Shown one piece after another: positions 26,434 through 34,939 of a DNA stretch of 64,000 bases. The first letter of the stretch is position 1. Every line of letters begins with the position of its first letter. The DNA is from Nitrospirillum iridis. GTDB taxonomy: Bacteria; Pseudomonadota; Alphaproteobacteria; Azospirillales; Azospirillaceae. The stretch is taken from positions 124,001 to 188,000 of the forward strand of contig NZ_JACIIZ010000002.1 of the NCBI RefSeq assembly GCF_014205765.1. The letters are read 5' to 3'. Position numbers and translations under genes: made by a program. The notes under the pieces were generated by a model. The model was given only the letters and a program-made list of their open reading frames with translations, ran no database searches and was not told where the DNA came from.

Positions 26434-28398
26434 CTAACCGGCCGTGCCCCGCTTCAGGTCGGTTGTCATGGGCAGTTGCCGGGTGCCCGTCCGAATACGG
26501 TAGACGTGCAGGTTTTCCAGCACGCGCTGGACGTAGTTGCGCGTTTCATAGATCGGGATGGTTTCCACCCAGTCCACCGGATCCACCGCGTCGATGCGCG
26601 GGTCGCCATAATCGCGCAGCCAGTTGGCGACGCGTCCGGGGCCGGCGTTGTAGGCGGCGATGGCCAGGATGTAGGACCCGCCGAAGCGGTCCAGCAGGTC
26701 CTGCACATACAGGCTGCCCAGGCGGATGTTGAAGTCCGCGTCATGGGTCAACTTGGTGACGGCGTATTTCATGCCCTCGCGCCGGGCGAGTTGCTGCGCC
26801 GTGGGCGGCATCAGCTGCATGAGGCCCAGCGCGCCGGCGCCGCTGGCGGCGTCGACCTTGAAGCTGCTTTCCTGCCGGATCAGGGCATGGATGAGGGCCG
26901 GTTCCGGCTGCGGCGGCAGGCGGGAGGAGATGATGGGATAGCCCGCGTCGGCCAGCACGATGCCTTGGCTCAGCGACTGGCGGCTGATGCCCACGCCCAG
27001 GTCGCGGCGATGCATCTCCAGCGCCGCCTTGGCCACCAGCACGAAATCGTCGGGCGTCTTGGCGTCCTGTGTCAGTTTGCGCAGGAACAGGTCGACCCGG
27101 TCGTCATCGTCCGTCAGCACCTTGTCCAGCAGGCGGGCGGCGCGCACCAGTTCCTTCTTCTCGAACTTGGCATGGGCGTCGGCGGACGGCGTGGGGGCGA
27201 TGGGAATGGCCTCCGCCTGGCCCAGCTTCTCCTGCGCCATCATGCCGTAGAAGGTGCTGCCCATACGGGCGGCCAGCTCGTACCACTGGCGCGCGCGCTC
27301 GGGGTTGCCCAGCTTCTCGCAGGCCCGGCCGGCCCAATAGGCGCCGCGCGACTGTCCGATCGGTGACGACACGCCTTCATATAAATGGGTGAAATGGTCC
27401 AGCGCCTGTTCCGGCTTGTTCAGGAACTGCAGCGACAGCCAGCCGGCCATGAACTCCGCCTGGATGAAGCCCAGCCCGTCGGTGACGCCGTGGTTGGCGG
27501 CCAGCCGGTAGGCCCGCTGCATCTGGCCCTGGTCCATCAGCCGGCGGGCCAGGATGTGCCGCTCCATCCACCAGGCCTCGGGATGGCCCAATTCCTTTCC
27601 CACGTCCTTGGGCAGGTTCTCCACGATCTCCAGCGCGGCGGCGTCCATGTCCTTGCGCCGGCGCCAGCGCAGCCGCTCGTACGTGATGCCGGGTTCGGTC
27701 ATCAGCGGGGCGGGCACCTGTTGCAGCAGCCGCTCCACCCCCGGATCCAGGTCGGCCATGCCCAGCCGCGCCAGGGCCACGGCCTGGTGGCCGGGATCGA
27801 CGATGGGCAGCATGCGCCGCGCGTCCTCCTCGTCATTCTCCCACAGCAGGCGGTCCAGGCGGGCCCAGTGGTCGGCGGGACGCAGGATGGCCACGTACTT
27901 GGTGCGGAACGTGCGCTCGTCCACCACGCCGAAGTTGCCCTTGATGTAGCGATCGCGGATCAGGCCGATGGCCTTCTCGCTGTCACCCAGGTTCAGGAGG
28001 GCGTCGGCATAGCGGTTGAAGCCGGCAGTGGTCAGCGGCGGATGCTTGTCGAACCAGTCGCGTGTCGGCGTGTCGCCGAAGTTGGGCATGCGCATTTCGG
28101 CGTTGCGGCGCAACGCCGCCAGGCCGGGCCAGTCCGGATTCTTGTCGATGAAGTCGCTCAGGTCCTGGAAGCTGGCGTCGGTGTCGCTGCGGCTGAGGTC
28201 CATCCAGGTCAGGACCTTGTCGGCCAGGGCGTCGTGGCCCCGTTCCGCCAGGCGGTGGGCCTCGCCCCACTTGCCCTTGTCGGCCGCCTTGAAGGCCGCG
28301 CGATACGTGCCGATATCGACGGAGGACTGGGCCGACGCCGCGATCGGGCAGGCCAGCAGCGACAATGGCAGCAGCAAGGCCGCCAGCCCCCGTCGCAA
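26434..28398 (-). CDS. slt: Soluble lytic murein transglycosylase (Slt70 type)
   Basis: About 654 residues. A signal peptide (RRGLAALLLPLSLLACPIAASA) is followed by a long superhelical region of alpha-helical pairs (about 40-480) as in the Slt70 ring, then a GEWL-like catalytic domain. The latter holds the catalytic Glu in HALIRQESSF, then GALGLMQLMPPTAQ and IAAYNAGPGRV. It cuts peptidoglycan strands in the periplasm to give 1,6-anhydro-muropeptides. No ATG precedes the signal peptide in frame; TTG at 28398 is the only close start codon, with a weak ribosome site. The frame stays open far upstream across dapA, but that part is only the antisense of dapA and smpB. Confidence 0.88.
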   Translation of the reverse strand: MRRGLAALLLPLSLLACPIAASAQSSVDIGTYRAAFKAADKGKWGEAHRLAERGHDALADKVLTWMDLSRSDTDASFQDLSDFIDKNPDWPGLAALRRNAEMRMPNFGDTPTRDWFDKHPPLTTAGFNRYADALLNLGDSEKAIGLIRDRYIKGNFGVVDERTFRTKYVAILRPADHWARLDRLLWENDEEDARRMLPIVDPGHQAVALARLGMADLDPGVERLLQQVPAPLMTEPGITYERLRWRRRKDMDAAALEIVENLPKDVGKELGHPEAWWMERHILARRLMDQGQMQRAYRLAANHGVTDGLGFIQAEFMAGWLSLQFLNKPEQALDHFTHLYEGVSSPIGQSRGAYWAGRACEKLGNPERARQWYELAARMGSTFYGMMAQEKLGQAEAIPIAPTPSADAHAKFEKKELVRAARLLDKVLTDDDDRVDLFLRKLTQDAKTPDDFVLVAKAALEMHRRDLGVGISRQSLSQGIVLADAGYPIISSRLPPQPEPALIHALIRQESSFKVDAASGAGALGLMQLMPPTAQQLARREGMKYAVTKLTHDADFNIRLGSLYVQDLLDRFGGSYILAIAAYNAGPGRVANWLRDYGDPRIDAVDPVDWVETIPIYETRNYVQRVLENLHVYRIRTGTRQLPMTTDLKRGTAG

Positions 28399-28494
28399 TG
28401 GGGCCCAGGGGGCCGTTTCTCGTCGCTTGTCACCCAGGGGCTGGGCCGCTAAGGTTCGCGCCTTTCGGGTCGAATGCCCACGGAGATTGCAGAG

Positions 28495-29388
28495 ATGACC
28501 ACCGCCACGCCCACCCTCGCCGGTTCCCTCGTCGCCCTGATCACGCCGTTTTCCGACGGTAAGGTGGACGAGCGCGCCTTTCAGGCCCTGGTGGACTGGC
28601 AGATCAAAGAGGGTACGCACGGTCTTGTCCCCTGCGGCACCACCGGCGAATCCCCCACGCTCAGCCATGAGGAGCACCGCCGTCTGGTCGAGCTGTGCGT
28701 CGAGGTGGCGGACCGCCGCGTCCCCGTGGTCGCCGGCACCGGCTCCAACTCCACGGCCGAGGCCATCAGCCTGACCAAGCATGCCAAGGCCGTCGGGGCC
28801 GACGCCGCCCTGGTGGTGACGCCGTATTACAACAAGCCGACGCAAGAAGGTCTCTACCAGCATTTCAAAGCCATCCATGATGCGGCCGACCTGCCCATCA
28901 TCATCTATAACATTCCGGGCCGCAGCGTGATCGACATGTCGGTCGCCACCATGGCCCGCCTCGCCGCGTTGCCTAACATCGTTGGGGTTAAGGACGCCAC
29001 CGCCGATTTGGCGCGGCCCCTGCGCACCCGGGTTGAAATCGGGGCCGATTTCATCCAGCTGTCGGGCGAGGATGCCACCGCCACGGGCTTCCTGGCCCAG
29101 GGTGGGGTGGGCTGCATCTCGGTCACCGCCAACGTGGCCCCGCGCCTGTGCGCGGAGATGCACAACGCCTGGAACCGCGGCGACATGGTGGAGATGGCCC
29201 GCATCCGCGACCTGCTGATGCCGCTGCACCACGCCATGTTCGTGGAAACCAGCCCGGCGCCGGTGAAGTACGCCGCCCATCTGCTGGGCCTCTGCCGTCC
29301 GGAGCTGCGTCTGCCGCTGGTGGAAACCACGCCCGCGACCCAGGAGATGGTGCGCGCGGCCCTGGTCCATACCGGACTGTTGGGCTGA
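28495..29388 (+). CDS. dapA: 4-hydroxy-tetrahydrodipicolinate synthase
   Basis: 297 residues, normal length. It condenses pyruvate with aspartate semialdehyde in lysine and diaminopimelate synthesis. The (beta/alpha)8 barrel motifs are intact: [14 protein letters not shown] with the Thr pair at 49-50, [11 protein letters not shown], Tyr139 in IIYNIPGR, and the Schiff-base Lys166 in [10 protein letters not shown] 28495 is used because GGAG lies ten bases upstream and the next residues align with other DapA proteins; ATG 28474 would add seven residues. It is divergent from slt, so two cell-wall genes share this promoter region, and it is followed 24 bases later by smpB. Confidence 0.97.
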   Translation: MTTATPTLAGSLVALITPFSDGKVDERAFQALVDWQIKEGTHGLVPCGTTGESPTLSHEEHRRLVELCVEVADRRVPVVAGTGSNSTAEAISLTKHAKAVGADAALVVTPYYNKPTQEGLYQHFKAIHDAADLPIIIYNIPGRSVIDMSVATMARLAALPNIVGVKDATADLARPLRTRVEIGADFIQLSGEDATATGFLAQGGVGCISVTANVAPRLCAEMHNAWNRGDMVEMARIRDLLMPLHHAMFVETSPAPVKYAAHLLGLCRPELRLPLVETTPATQEMVRAALVHTGLLG

Positions 29389-29411
29389 TAGGAAGGGCCG
29401 GTAAAACCGCC

Positions 29412-29882
29412 ATGGCACGCGCCGACGAACGTAAATACGCCGCTCAGAACCGGCGCGCCCGCTTCGATTTTTTCATCAACGAAACGATCGAGGCGGGCAT
29501 CATGCTGACCGGGACGGAGGTGAAGTCGCTTCGCGCCGGCCGGGTCAGCATCGCCGAGTCCTACGCCGGGGAGCGGGATGGGGAGTTGTATCTCATCAAC
29601 GCCCACTTTCCGGAATACCAGCTGGCGGGCCGCTTCTTCCAGCATGAGCCGCGACGGCCCCGCAAGCTGCTGGTCCGCCGCCGGGAGATGGACAAGCTGT
29701 TCGCCGCCGTCCGCCGTGATGGCGTCACCCTGATCCCGCTGTCGATCTACTTCAGCGACCGTGGCTACGCCAAGGTCGAGATCGGCGTCGCCAAGGGCAA
29801 GAAGAAGGGCGACAAGCGCGAGACGGAGAAGGAGCGCGACTGGCAGCGCGACAAGGCCCGCCTGATGCGGGCCAAGGGCTGA
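29412..29882 (+). CDS. smpB: SsrA-binding protein
   Basis: 156 residues. It binds tmRNA and brings it to stalled ribosomes for trans-translation. The OB-fold opens with [34 protein letters not shown], the family signature, and the C-terminal tail is Lys/Arg-rich ([17 protein letters not shown]). ATG 29412 directly follows dapA, and a strong terminator follows the stop, so the two form one operon. dapA-smpB adjacency is common in alphaproteobacteria. Confidence 0.97.
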   Translation: MARADERKYAAQNRRARFDFFINETIEAGIMLTGTEVKSLRAGRVSIAESYAGERDGELYLINAHFPEYQLAGRFFQHEPRRPRKLLVRRREMDKLFAAVRRDGVTLIPLSIYFSDRGYAKVEIGVAKGKKKGDKRETEKERDWQRDKARLMRAKG

Positions 29883-29895
29883 CAGGTGGCGACGG

Positions 29896-29921
29896 AAGGC
29901 CGGGTTTTCCCCGGCCTTTTT
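29896..29921 (+). terminator. Rho-independent terminator after smpB
   Basis: AAGGCCGGG (29896-29904) pairs with CCCGGCCTT (29910-29918) around TTTTC and runs into a T-tract (29917-29921). It ends the dapA-smpB unit directly before the convergent UdgB gene. Confidence 0.88.
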
Positions 29922-29922
29922 G

Positions 29923-30621
29923 TCAGGCGTCGACCGCCAGGCGCACCGCGCGGAACACGTCCTCGAACATGGCGTCGGTTAGGCGGCCGGTGTTGGTGTT
30001 GTAGCGGGAGCAGTGATAGCTGTCGAACAGCGTCACCCCCGTGCCCAGGTCATGCCGGGCGGCATGGCCGAAAGGGTGGGCGGCCTGGCGCAGGCCAAAG
30101 GTGCGGATGACGCTGGTGTGGGAGACGGACCCCAGCGCCACGATTGCCCTGAGGTTCGGCATGGCTGCCAGCTCATCCACCAGGAAGGGGCGGCAGGTGT
30201 GCGACTCCTCCGGCGTGGGCTTGTTTTCCGGCGGCACGCAACGCACGGCGTTGGTGATGCGGGCACCGATCAGCGTCAAGCCGTCGTCCGCCCGTTCCAG
30301 GTACTGTCCCCGGGCGAAGCCGAATTTCAGCAGGGTGGCGTACAGCAGGTCGCCCGCATAGTCGCCGGTGAAGGGGCGGCCGCTGAAGTTGGCGCCGCGC
30401 AGGCCTGGCGCCAGGCCCACCACCAGCAGGCGCGCGTCCAGGCCGCCGAAGGACGGCACCGGCCCGTTGAACTTGTCGGGGAAGGCCGCGCGGTTGCGCA
30501 GGCGGTAGTCCACCAGCCGGGGACACAATGGGCAGTCATGCCCCGGAGGGGCAGGGGAGCAGTCATGCCCCGGAGGGGCGGGGGAATGGCTATCCCGCGG
30601 CGGCGTCAGGTTCTGCGTCAT
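29923..30621 (-). CDS. Uracil-DNA glycosylase, family 5 (UdgB-like), Fe-S
   Basis: 232 residues. The block VVGLAPGLRGANFSGRPFTGDYAG is the family 5 active-site loop; GLAPG replaces the GEAPG of family 4. Four cysteines fit an Fe-S cluster: CPLC at residues 30-33, then RCVPPENKPTPEESHTC. HCSRYNTNTGRL is the C-terminal motif. It removes uracil, and in this family also hypoxanthine and other deaminated bases, from DNA. The N-terminus carries a duplicated nine-residue unit ending PAPPGHDC that adds one extra cysteine just before the Fe-S pair. It is the first gene of the minus-strand side here; NYN lies upstream of it on the same strand. Confidence 0.9.
   Translation of the reverse strand: MTQNLTPPRDSHSPAPPGHDCSPAPPGHDCPLCPRLVDYRLRNRAAFPDKFNGPVPSFGGLDARLLVVGLAPGLRGANFSGRPFTGDYAGDLLYATLLKFGFARGQYLERADDGLTLIGARITNAVRCVPPENKPTPEESHTCRPFLVDELAAMPNLRAIVALGSVSHTSVIRTFGLRQAAHPFGHAARHDLGTGVTLFDSYHCSRYNTNTGRLTDAMFEDVFRAVRLAVDA
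30532..30585 (-). repeat. Tandem 27-bp repeat in the UdgB gene N-terminus
   Basis: Two adjacent 27-bp units (30532-30558 and 30559-30585), identical except for one base, encode PAPPGHDC-type units in frame. The unit contains the small self-complementary core GCCCCGGAGGGGC. Confidence 0.85.
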
Positions 30622-30662
30622 GGAAAGGGCGCCCGCTTACATGTCGTGTGGGGCGCCGGATA

Positions 30663-31247
30663 TCATTCCAACGGCGTGGTGTCGAGATGCTGGATGGCAT
30701 CCACCGCCGGGCGAGGCGCATGGGCGCGGGCGATATCGGGCGCCAGATCCATCAGTTCGATGAAATTGTCCGCCTGGCGGCGCAGTTCATCGGCGATCAT
30801 CGGCGGGGTGGACCGCACCGTGCTGATCACCGACACACGCACGCCCTTGCGCTGCACCGCCTCCACCAGGCGGCGGAAGTCGCCATCACCGGAAAACAGC
30901 ATGATGTGGTCCAGGTGCTGCGCCATCTCCATGACATCGATGGCCAGTTCGATGTCCATGTTGCCTTTGATCTTACGGCGCCCGGAGGCGTCCGTGTATT
31001 CCTTGGTCGGCTTGGTGACCATGGTGTAGCCATTATAGTCCAGCCAATCGACCAGTGGCCGAATGGGCGAATACTCCTGATCCTCGACCAGGGCGGTGTA
31101 GTAGAAGGCGCGAATCAGGCGCCCCTTCTTGCCGCAGAAATTCAGCAAACGCTTATAGTCGATATCGAAATTGAGGGCGCGGGCGGCAGCGAACAGGTTG
31201 GCGCCATCAATGAAAAGGGCAAGGCGCTCCTCAGGGTAATGCAGCAT
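30663..31247 (-). CDS. NYN-domain protein (LabA/DUF88), putative nuclease
   Basis: 194 residues. FIDGANLFAAA near residues 12-22, then KGNMDIELAIDVM and LFSGDGDF supply the acidic cluster of the NYN (PIN-like) nuclease fold. Members bind RNA or act as ribonucleases; none of the alphaproteobacterial ones is well characterised. AAAGGA precedes the start by eight bases. Its place between UdgB and folK, upstream of rpoZ, is part of a conserved gene order in this bacterial group, so a housekeeping role is likely. Confidence 0.88.
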   Translation of the reverse strand: MLHYPEERLALFIDGANLFAAARALNFDIDYKRLLNFCGKKGRLIRAFYYTALVEDQEYSPIRPLVDWLDYNGYTMVTKPTKEYTDASGRRKIKGNMDIELAIDVMEMAQHLDHIMLFSGDGDFRRLVEAVQRKGVRVSVISTVRSTPPMIADELRRQADNFIELMDLAPDIARAHAPRPAVDAIQHLDTTPLE

Positions 31248-31545
31248 TTTTGTATCCTTTGAATATCATATGGCTAGAAATGCAATGGTCTCAATTATGA
31301 GTAGCATGTCGGCTTTTTGCCAAACCATCAAGCTCTTTACATAAAGTGAATAGGTTAACGGGTTCAAGCGAGATATGGTCGCACCGCGCCGATTTAAAGC
31401 CCCGTCTCCCATTTGAGGTTATCAAAATGGTGGAAATCCGCGAAATTAAGCCGCTGGAACATATTCCGTTCAACCATCCGGGGCCGCTCCGCGCAAGGGA
31501 CGGGTGCCGCGCGCGGGGGCTGGGGCGCTGTGCGGGGGGCTGGGA
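31248..31545. other. AT-rich divergent promoter region, no gene
   Basis: About 300 bases between the divergent NYN and folK genes. The left half is AT-rich and probably holds the NYN promoter. A 40-codon frame from ATG 31427 reads into the folK leader but changes to Gly/Arg-rich shadow sequence and has no family signature. I see no RNA element. Confidence 0.4.
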
Positions 31546-32031
31546 ATGATTTTCGTGGGGGTGGGGTCGAATCTGTCGGTGCCGGATGTCGGTGGACCAC
31601 TGGAGGTGGTGGCCGCCGCCGTGCGCGCCTTGGCGGCGGAGGGGGTGTCGATCGCGGCGCAATCGCCCTGGTACCGCAGCGCGCCGGTGCCGGCGTCCGA
31701 TCAGCCCTGGTATGTCAATGGCGTCCTGCGGGTCGAGACCGCGCTGGACGCCGCCGGCCTCCTGGCGTCGCTGCATAAGGTGGAGGCGGATTTCGGGCGG
31801 GTCCGCCGCCGGGTGAACGAGGCCCGGGGGCTGGACCTGGACCTGCTGGCCTATGATGATCAGGTCAGCGCCGACGCGCCCCTGCTACCGCATCCCAGGC
31901 TGCACCAGCGGGCCTTCGTCCTGTTGCCCCTTCGCGACCTGGCGCCGGATTGGCGCCATCCCGTCTCCGGCCTGGATCTGGCCGCGCTGATCGCCGCGCT
32001 GCCGCCGGGCCAGGTGACGGAACCGCTATGA
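31546..32031 (+). CDS. folK: 2-amino-4-hydroxy-6-hydroxymethyldihydropteridine pyrophosphokinase
   Basis: 161 residues, normal HPPK length. It transfers pyrophosphate from ATP to the pterin alcohol in folate synthesis. Motifs: FVGVGSNL at the N-terminus, SPWYRSAPV, DQPWYVNGVLRV, VRRRVNEARGLDLDLLAYDD (Mg and ATP site) and LPHPRLHQRAFVLLPL. ATG 31546 aligns the first strand; upstream codons are low-complexity. folP and folB are not here. Confidence 0.93.
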   Translation: MIFVGVGSNLSVPDVGGPLEVVAAAVRALAAEGVSIAAQSPWYRSAPVPASDQPWYVNGVLRVETALDAAGLLASLHKVEADFGRVRRRVNEARGLDLDLLAYDDQVSADAPLLPHPRLHQRAFVLLPLRDLAPDWRHPVSGLDLAALIAALPPGQVTEPL

Positions 32032-32097
32032 TCGCGGCGGGTGGATGCCCGCCGCGACAACTGAAGAAGGCGTGCGCCGCCCTGGCCGATGCCGGTG

Positions 32098-32562
32098 TCA
32101 GGGATGCTCGATGTCGCGATGCAGGGGGGCGAGTTGGGCCAGCAGCTTGTTCTGTGCGGTGAACGGGACGTGGTGCTTGTCCATGGCGTCCTGCAGGTCT
32201 TCCACCAGGGCGTTGAAATGCTCCCGCGAGATCGGGGGCAGGCCCTTGTGCGCGGATGCCATGTCCAGACCCTTGTAGTGACATGGGCCTTCCAGCGCCT
32301 GGCAGAACTGGTCTACCAGCTGGGCCTTGATGCGGGTCTGGTTCGCCTTCTCGAAAAAGGGCCGGGTGCGGGCGTCCGCCAGCAGGTTGGCCATGAAATC
32401 CTCCATCAGGCTTTGCAGGCCGGCCTTTCCACCGAAGGCCTGGAACGTCGCGTCATCGGCGCGGGCGGCGTGGACGGGGCCGACGCTCAGGGTGAGGGCC
32501 AGGGCGAGGGCGGTCACGGCCGCGCGGGACGAGGCCCCGGTGAACATCAGGTGAGGGCGCAT
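32098..32562 (-). CDS. Secreted group 1 truncated haemoglobin
   Basis: 154 residues. Residues 1-35 are a signal peptide ending HAARA-DD, so the globin should be periplasmic, which is unusual. The 2-on-2 globin shows FQAFGGKAGL, RPFF (Phe CD1 near 69), and proximal His105 in DMASAHKGLPPI. The B10 tyrosine found in many group 1 proteins (EDFY) is Met57 here (EDFM), which would change oxygen and nitric-oxide binding. Two extra cysteines (87, 94) could form a disulphide. It follows the DUF3034 gene by 21 bases, and the two probably form an operon. Confidence 0.88.
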   Translation of the reverse strand: MRPHLMFTGASSRAAVTALALALTLSVGPVHAARADDATFQAFGGKAGLQSLMEDFMANLLADARTRPFFEKANQTRIKAQLVDQFCQALEGPCHYKGLDMASAHKGLPPISREHFNALVEDLQDAMDKHHVPFTAQNKLLAQLAPLHRDIEHP

Positions 32563-32583
32563 GGATTGAGTCCTTGATTGGTT

Positions 32584-33462
32584 TTAGAAGCCAACCTGCA
32601 GCGACAGGTAGGCGGCGTTCTGATGGTCGCGGATGACGATGTTACCCAAGGGGGCGAACGCCACGGTGACCGAGATGTTCTTGGTGGGGACCCAGGCGAC
32701 GAACAGGTCGTACCAGTCGTCCTCATGGGCGATGGCCAGGTTGTCCGGCTTCTTGCGGTACTCGGCCCCGATGAGGAAATCGCGGGACAGCAGATAGGCG
32801 ACACTGCCCTCCGGCTCGACATGATAGCTGTCGTCCTTGCCGCCGAACCCCAGGATGCCGATCTGGTTGGCCTTGGTGAACCGCACCGTGGCGTCGACCA
32901 GCAGGCTTTGCGCCAGGAACAGTTTGGTGGCCGACACGTAAAAGTCGGTGCCGCCATCATGCCGGGCGCCGATGGCGCGCAGCACGGCCCCCTGGTCGTT
33001 GTGCTTATATTGCGCGCCCACAGCGATCTGCGGCAGCCAACTGTCCTGCTCCAGCACCGCGTCGCCCGCCAGGCGCACCTTCGCGCCCACGATGGTCTGG
33101 TTGAAGGTGTACCCCTTGCCCAGTCCCAGCAGGGCGCCGACATCCTCGGTGTTGAAGGATTGCCGGGCCACGGACAACTCCACGCGGTTGGCGATGCCGA
33201 CCAACGCGCCATAGCTGTTCAGGCTGTAGCTGCCGGATTGCACCCGGGTGTAAAAGGCGTTGGCACCCACTTGATCGACGGTTTCGTAACCACCGATGAC
33301 CGCCCATGGCGTCAGGCCGCCGCCGGCGGCCCCTTCCAGTTGGGTCACGCCGCCGGTCGCCAGCAGTTTGCCGCCAGTGTCATTGGCGGCGGCGGGGCGG
33401 GCCAAGCCGGCGAGCAGTAAAAGCCCGCAGAGGCTGGCCGGGAGAAGTGAACAAAGACGCAT
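32584..33462 (-). CDS. DUF3034-family outer-membrane beta-barrel protein
   Basis: About 292 residues from ATG 33462; TTG 33471 is possible and is closer to GGAG. Residues 1-26 form a signal peptide ending RPAAA. The mature part is made of alternating beta strands (GLTPWAVIGGYET, NRVELSVARQSF, VGAKVRLAGDAVL) and ends in LSLQVGF, with the terminal Phe that outer-membrane barrels use for BAM assembly. DUF3034 has no established function. It leads the operon with the secreted haemoglobin and diverges from an ECF sigma gene, suggesting induction under envelope or redox stress. Confidence 0.82.
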   Translation of the reverse strand: MRLCSLLPASLCGLLLLAGLARPAAANDTGGKLLATGGVTQLEGAAGGGLTPWAVIGGYETVDQVGANAFYTRVQSGSYSLNSYGALVGIANRVELSVARQSFNTEDVGALLGLGKGYTFNQTIVGAKVRLAGDAVLEQDSWLPQIAVGAQYKHNDQGAVLRAIGARHDGGTDFYVSATKLFLAQSLLVDATVRFTKANQIGILGFGGKDDSYHVEPEGSVAYLLSRDFLIGAEYRKKPDNLAIAHEDDWYDLFVAWVPTKNISVTVAFAPLGNIVIRDHQNAAYLSLQVGF

Positions 33463-33523
33463 CGCTTGCAAAAGCTCCGTCGCGTTTCAGGAGGATCACC
33501 CCCTTTACGTCGCACAATTGAAT

Positions 33524-33543
33524 TTGGATGCGTCCTCATCCAA
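33524..33543. promoter_or_regulatory. 7-bp dyad between DUF3034 and ECF sigma genes
   Basis: TTGGATG (33524-33530) and CATCCAA (33537-33543) are exact complements around CGTCCT, in the 147-bp divergent promoter region. On the minus strand GGAAAC lies upstream of it, reminiscent of ECF -35 elements (GGAAC). It may mark the ECF-controlled promoter or a separate operator. Confidence 0.4.
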
Positions 33544-33608
33544 CCTTCCGTTTCCAGCGTAGATGGGGGGACACGACTGGGGCGTGTCGGGGCGACGGAG
33601 GTGGGGCG

Positions 33609-34148
33609 GTGACGGCGATGACCAGTCTTGAGGTTTTGATGGGCCGCGTCGCGCAGGGCGACCAGGGCGCGTTGCGCCAGATTTATGAGCGCGAGGCGGC
33701 GCGACTGCATGGTGTCGCCTTGCGCATCGTGCGCCGGCCGGAGGTGGCGGCGGACGCCCTGCATGACGCCTTCCTGCAGATTTGGCGCAACGCCGGGGCC
33801 TTCAGCACCGGCATGGGGTCGGCGGCGGCCTGGATGACCTCCATCGTCCGCTATCGGGCCTTGGACGCCGCCCGTCGCATGGGGCGGGAGAGCCTCACCG
33901 ACACCATCCCCGATGCCGCCGATGACGCGCCGGATCCCTTGCGGGCCCTGGAGGACGCGCGCGACGCCGCCGGCGTGACGCGCTGCCTGCATAGGCTGGA
34001 TGAGAAAAGCCGGCGCGCCATCGTTCTCGCCTTCGTGGAAGGCCTGTCGCATGGGCAGGTGGCGGAGCGGTTGGCGACCCCGCTGGGTACGGTCAAGTCT
34101 TGGATCAGGCGCGGCCTGTCCTCTTTGAAGGAGTGCCTGGCGGCATGA
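33609..34148 (+). CDS. ECF-family RNA polymerase sigma factor
   Basis: 179 residues from GTG 33609, which has CGGAGG seven bases upstream; ATG 33618 is the alternative. Region 2 is residues about 12-75 (DALHDAFLQIWRNAGAF is 2.1-2.2, AAAWMTSIVRYRALDAARR is 2.4) and region 4 about 115-170 (LDEKSRRAIVLAFVEGLSHGQVAERLATPLGTVKSWIRRGL). It overlaps the anti-sigma gene by ATGA. This pairing and sequence style match ECF groups controlled by RskA-type anti-sigma factors. The likely targets are itself, the divergent DUF3034-haemoglobin pair and perhaps the cupredoxin. Confidence 0.93.
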   Translation: MTAMTSLEVLMGRVAQGDQGALRQIYEREAARLHGVALRIVRRPEVAADALHDAFLQIWRNAGAFSTGMGSAAAWMTSIVRYRALDAARRMGRESLTDTIPDAADDAPDPLRALEDARDAAGVTRCLHRLDEKSRRAIVLAFVEGLSHGQVAERLATPLGTVKSWIRRGLSSLKECLAA

Positions 34149-34855
34149 TCCCCGATCATCCTGAAGACCTGGACACGCTGGCGGGTGAGTACGTGCTGGG
34201 AACGGCGAACGCCGACCAGGCCCGGTCCGTGGCGGGCGCGCTGGACACCCGTCCCGATTTGCGCGCGGCCGTGCTGGCCTGGGAAAGCCGCCTGGCCCCC
34301 TTGACCGCCCTGGCGCCACCGGTTGCTCCGCCGGTCGACCTGTGGCCCCGGATCGAGACCGCCTTGAACGCCGGGCCGGCGTCAGCGGGGCGCCGGTCCA
34401 GCGGGGGGACGGTGCATGTCCTGCGGCGTGCCTGGGGCTCGCCCGGTGTCTGGCGCTGGTCGGCGGCCGGCGCCGCCGCCCTGGCGGCATCCCTGGCCTG
34501 GTTCGCGGTGGTGCCGGAGCGGGCGCCTCGCTACCTGGCGTTGATGGCGGCCGAGGGGCAGGGCCAGCCGACCTGGCTGGTGGAGAGCCGTACCCGCGGG
34601 ACCGTGGAATTGACGCCGCTGGCGGCCTGGAAGCCGCCAGCCGGCAAGGATCTGGAATTGTGGAGCATCACCAAGGGGGCCGCGCCCCGGGCCGTTGGCC
34701 TGGTTCAGGCCGGAAAACGGCTGCCGTTGCCGCGAACCACATTGGCGGGCGGGGCCGTGGTCCTGGCCATCAGCCTGGAGCCCAAGGGCGGGTCACCCAC
34801 GGGTGCCCCCACCGGGCCGGTGCTGTACACGGGTGAGGTCCGGCGGGTGGATTGA
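34145..34855 (+). CDS. RskA-type membrane anti-sigma factor
   Basis: 236 residues. The cytoplasmic N-terminus (DLDTLAGEYVLGTANADQARSV) is the anti-sigma helical domain, a single span lies near residues 100-118, and the periplasmic part carries the RskA signature (WLVESRTRGTVELTPLAAWKPPAGKDLELWSI). It should hold the sigma factor at the membrane until a periplasmic signal triggers proteolysis. No HxxxCxxC zinc motif, so it is not a ZAS-type redox sensor. Start ATG 34145 overlaps the sigma stop. Confidence 0.9.
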   Translation: MIPDHPEDLDTLAGEYVLGTANADQARSVAGALDTRPDLRAAVLAWESRLAPLTALAPPVAPPVDLWPRIETALNAGPASAGRRSSGGTVHVLRRAWGSPGVWRWSAAGAAALAASLAWFAVVPERAPRYLALMAAEGQGQPTWLVESRTRGTVELTPLAAWKPPAGKDLELWSITKGAAPRAVGLVQAGKRLPLPRTTLAGGAVVLAISLEPKGGSPTGAPTGPVLYTGEVRRVD

Positions 34856-34939
34856 TCCGCCCCGCCGGCCCCGGTCCCCTCCCCGATGACGCCGCCATCG
34901 GGGGCCTTATCGTCAAGGCGGGCACGTCAAGGCGGGGCC

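Noticed and set aside
28495-29418. Upstream extension of the transglycosylase reading frame, about 340 codons
   Set aside because: It runs antisense through dapA and into smpB, is His/Gly/Arg-rich as antisense frames of GC-rich genes are, and the signal peptide begins only near 28398.
31346-31549. Small gene upstream of folK
   Set aside because: The 3' half is Gly/Arg low-complexity sequence in the folK leader and there is no conserved pattern.
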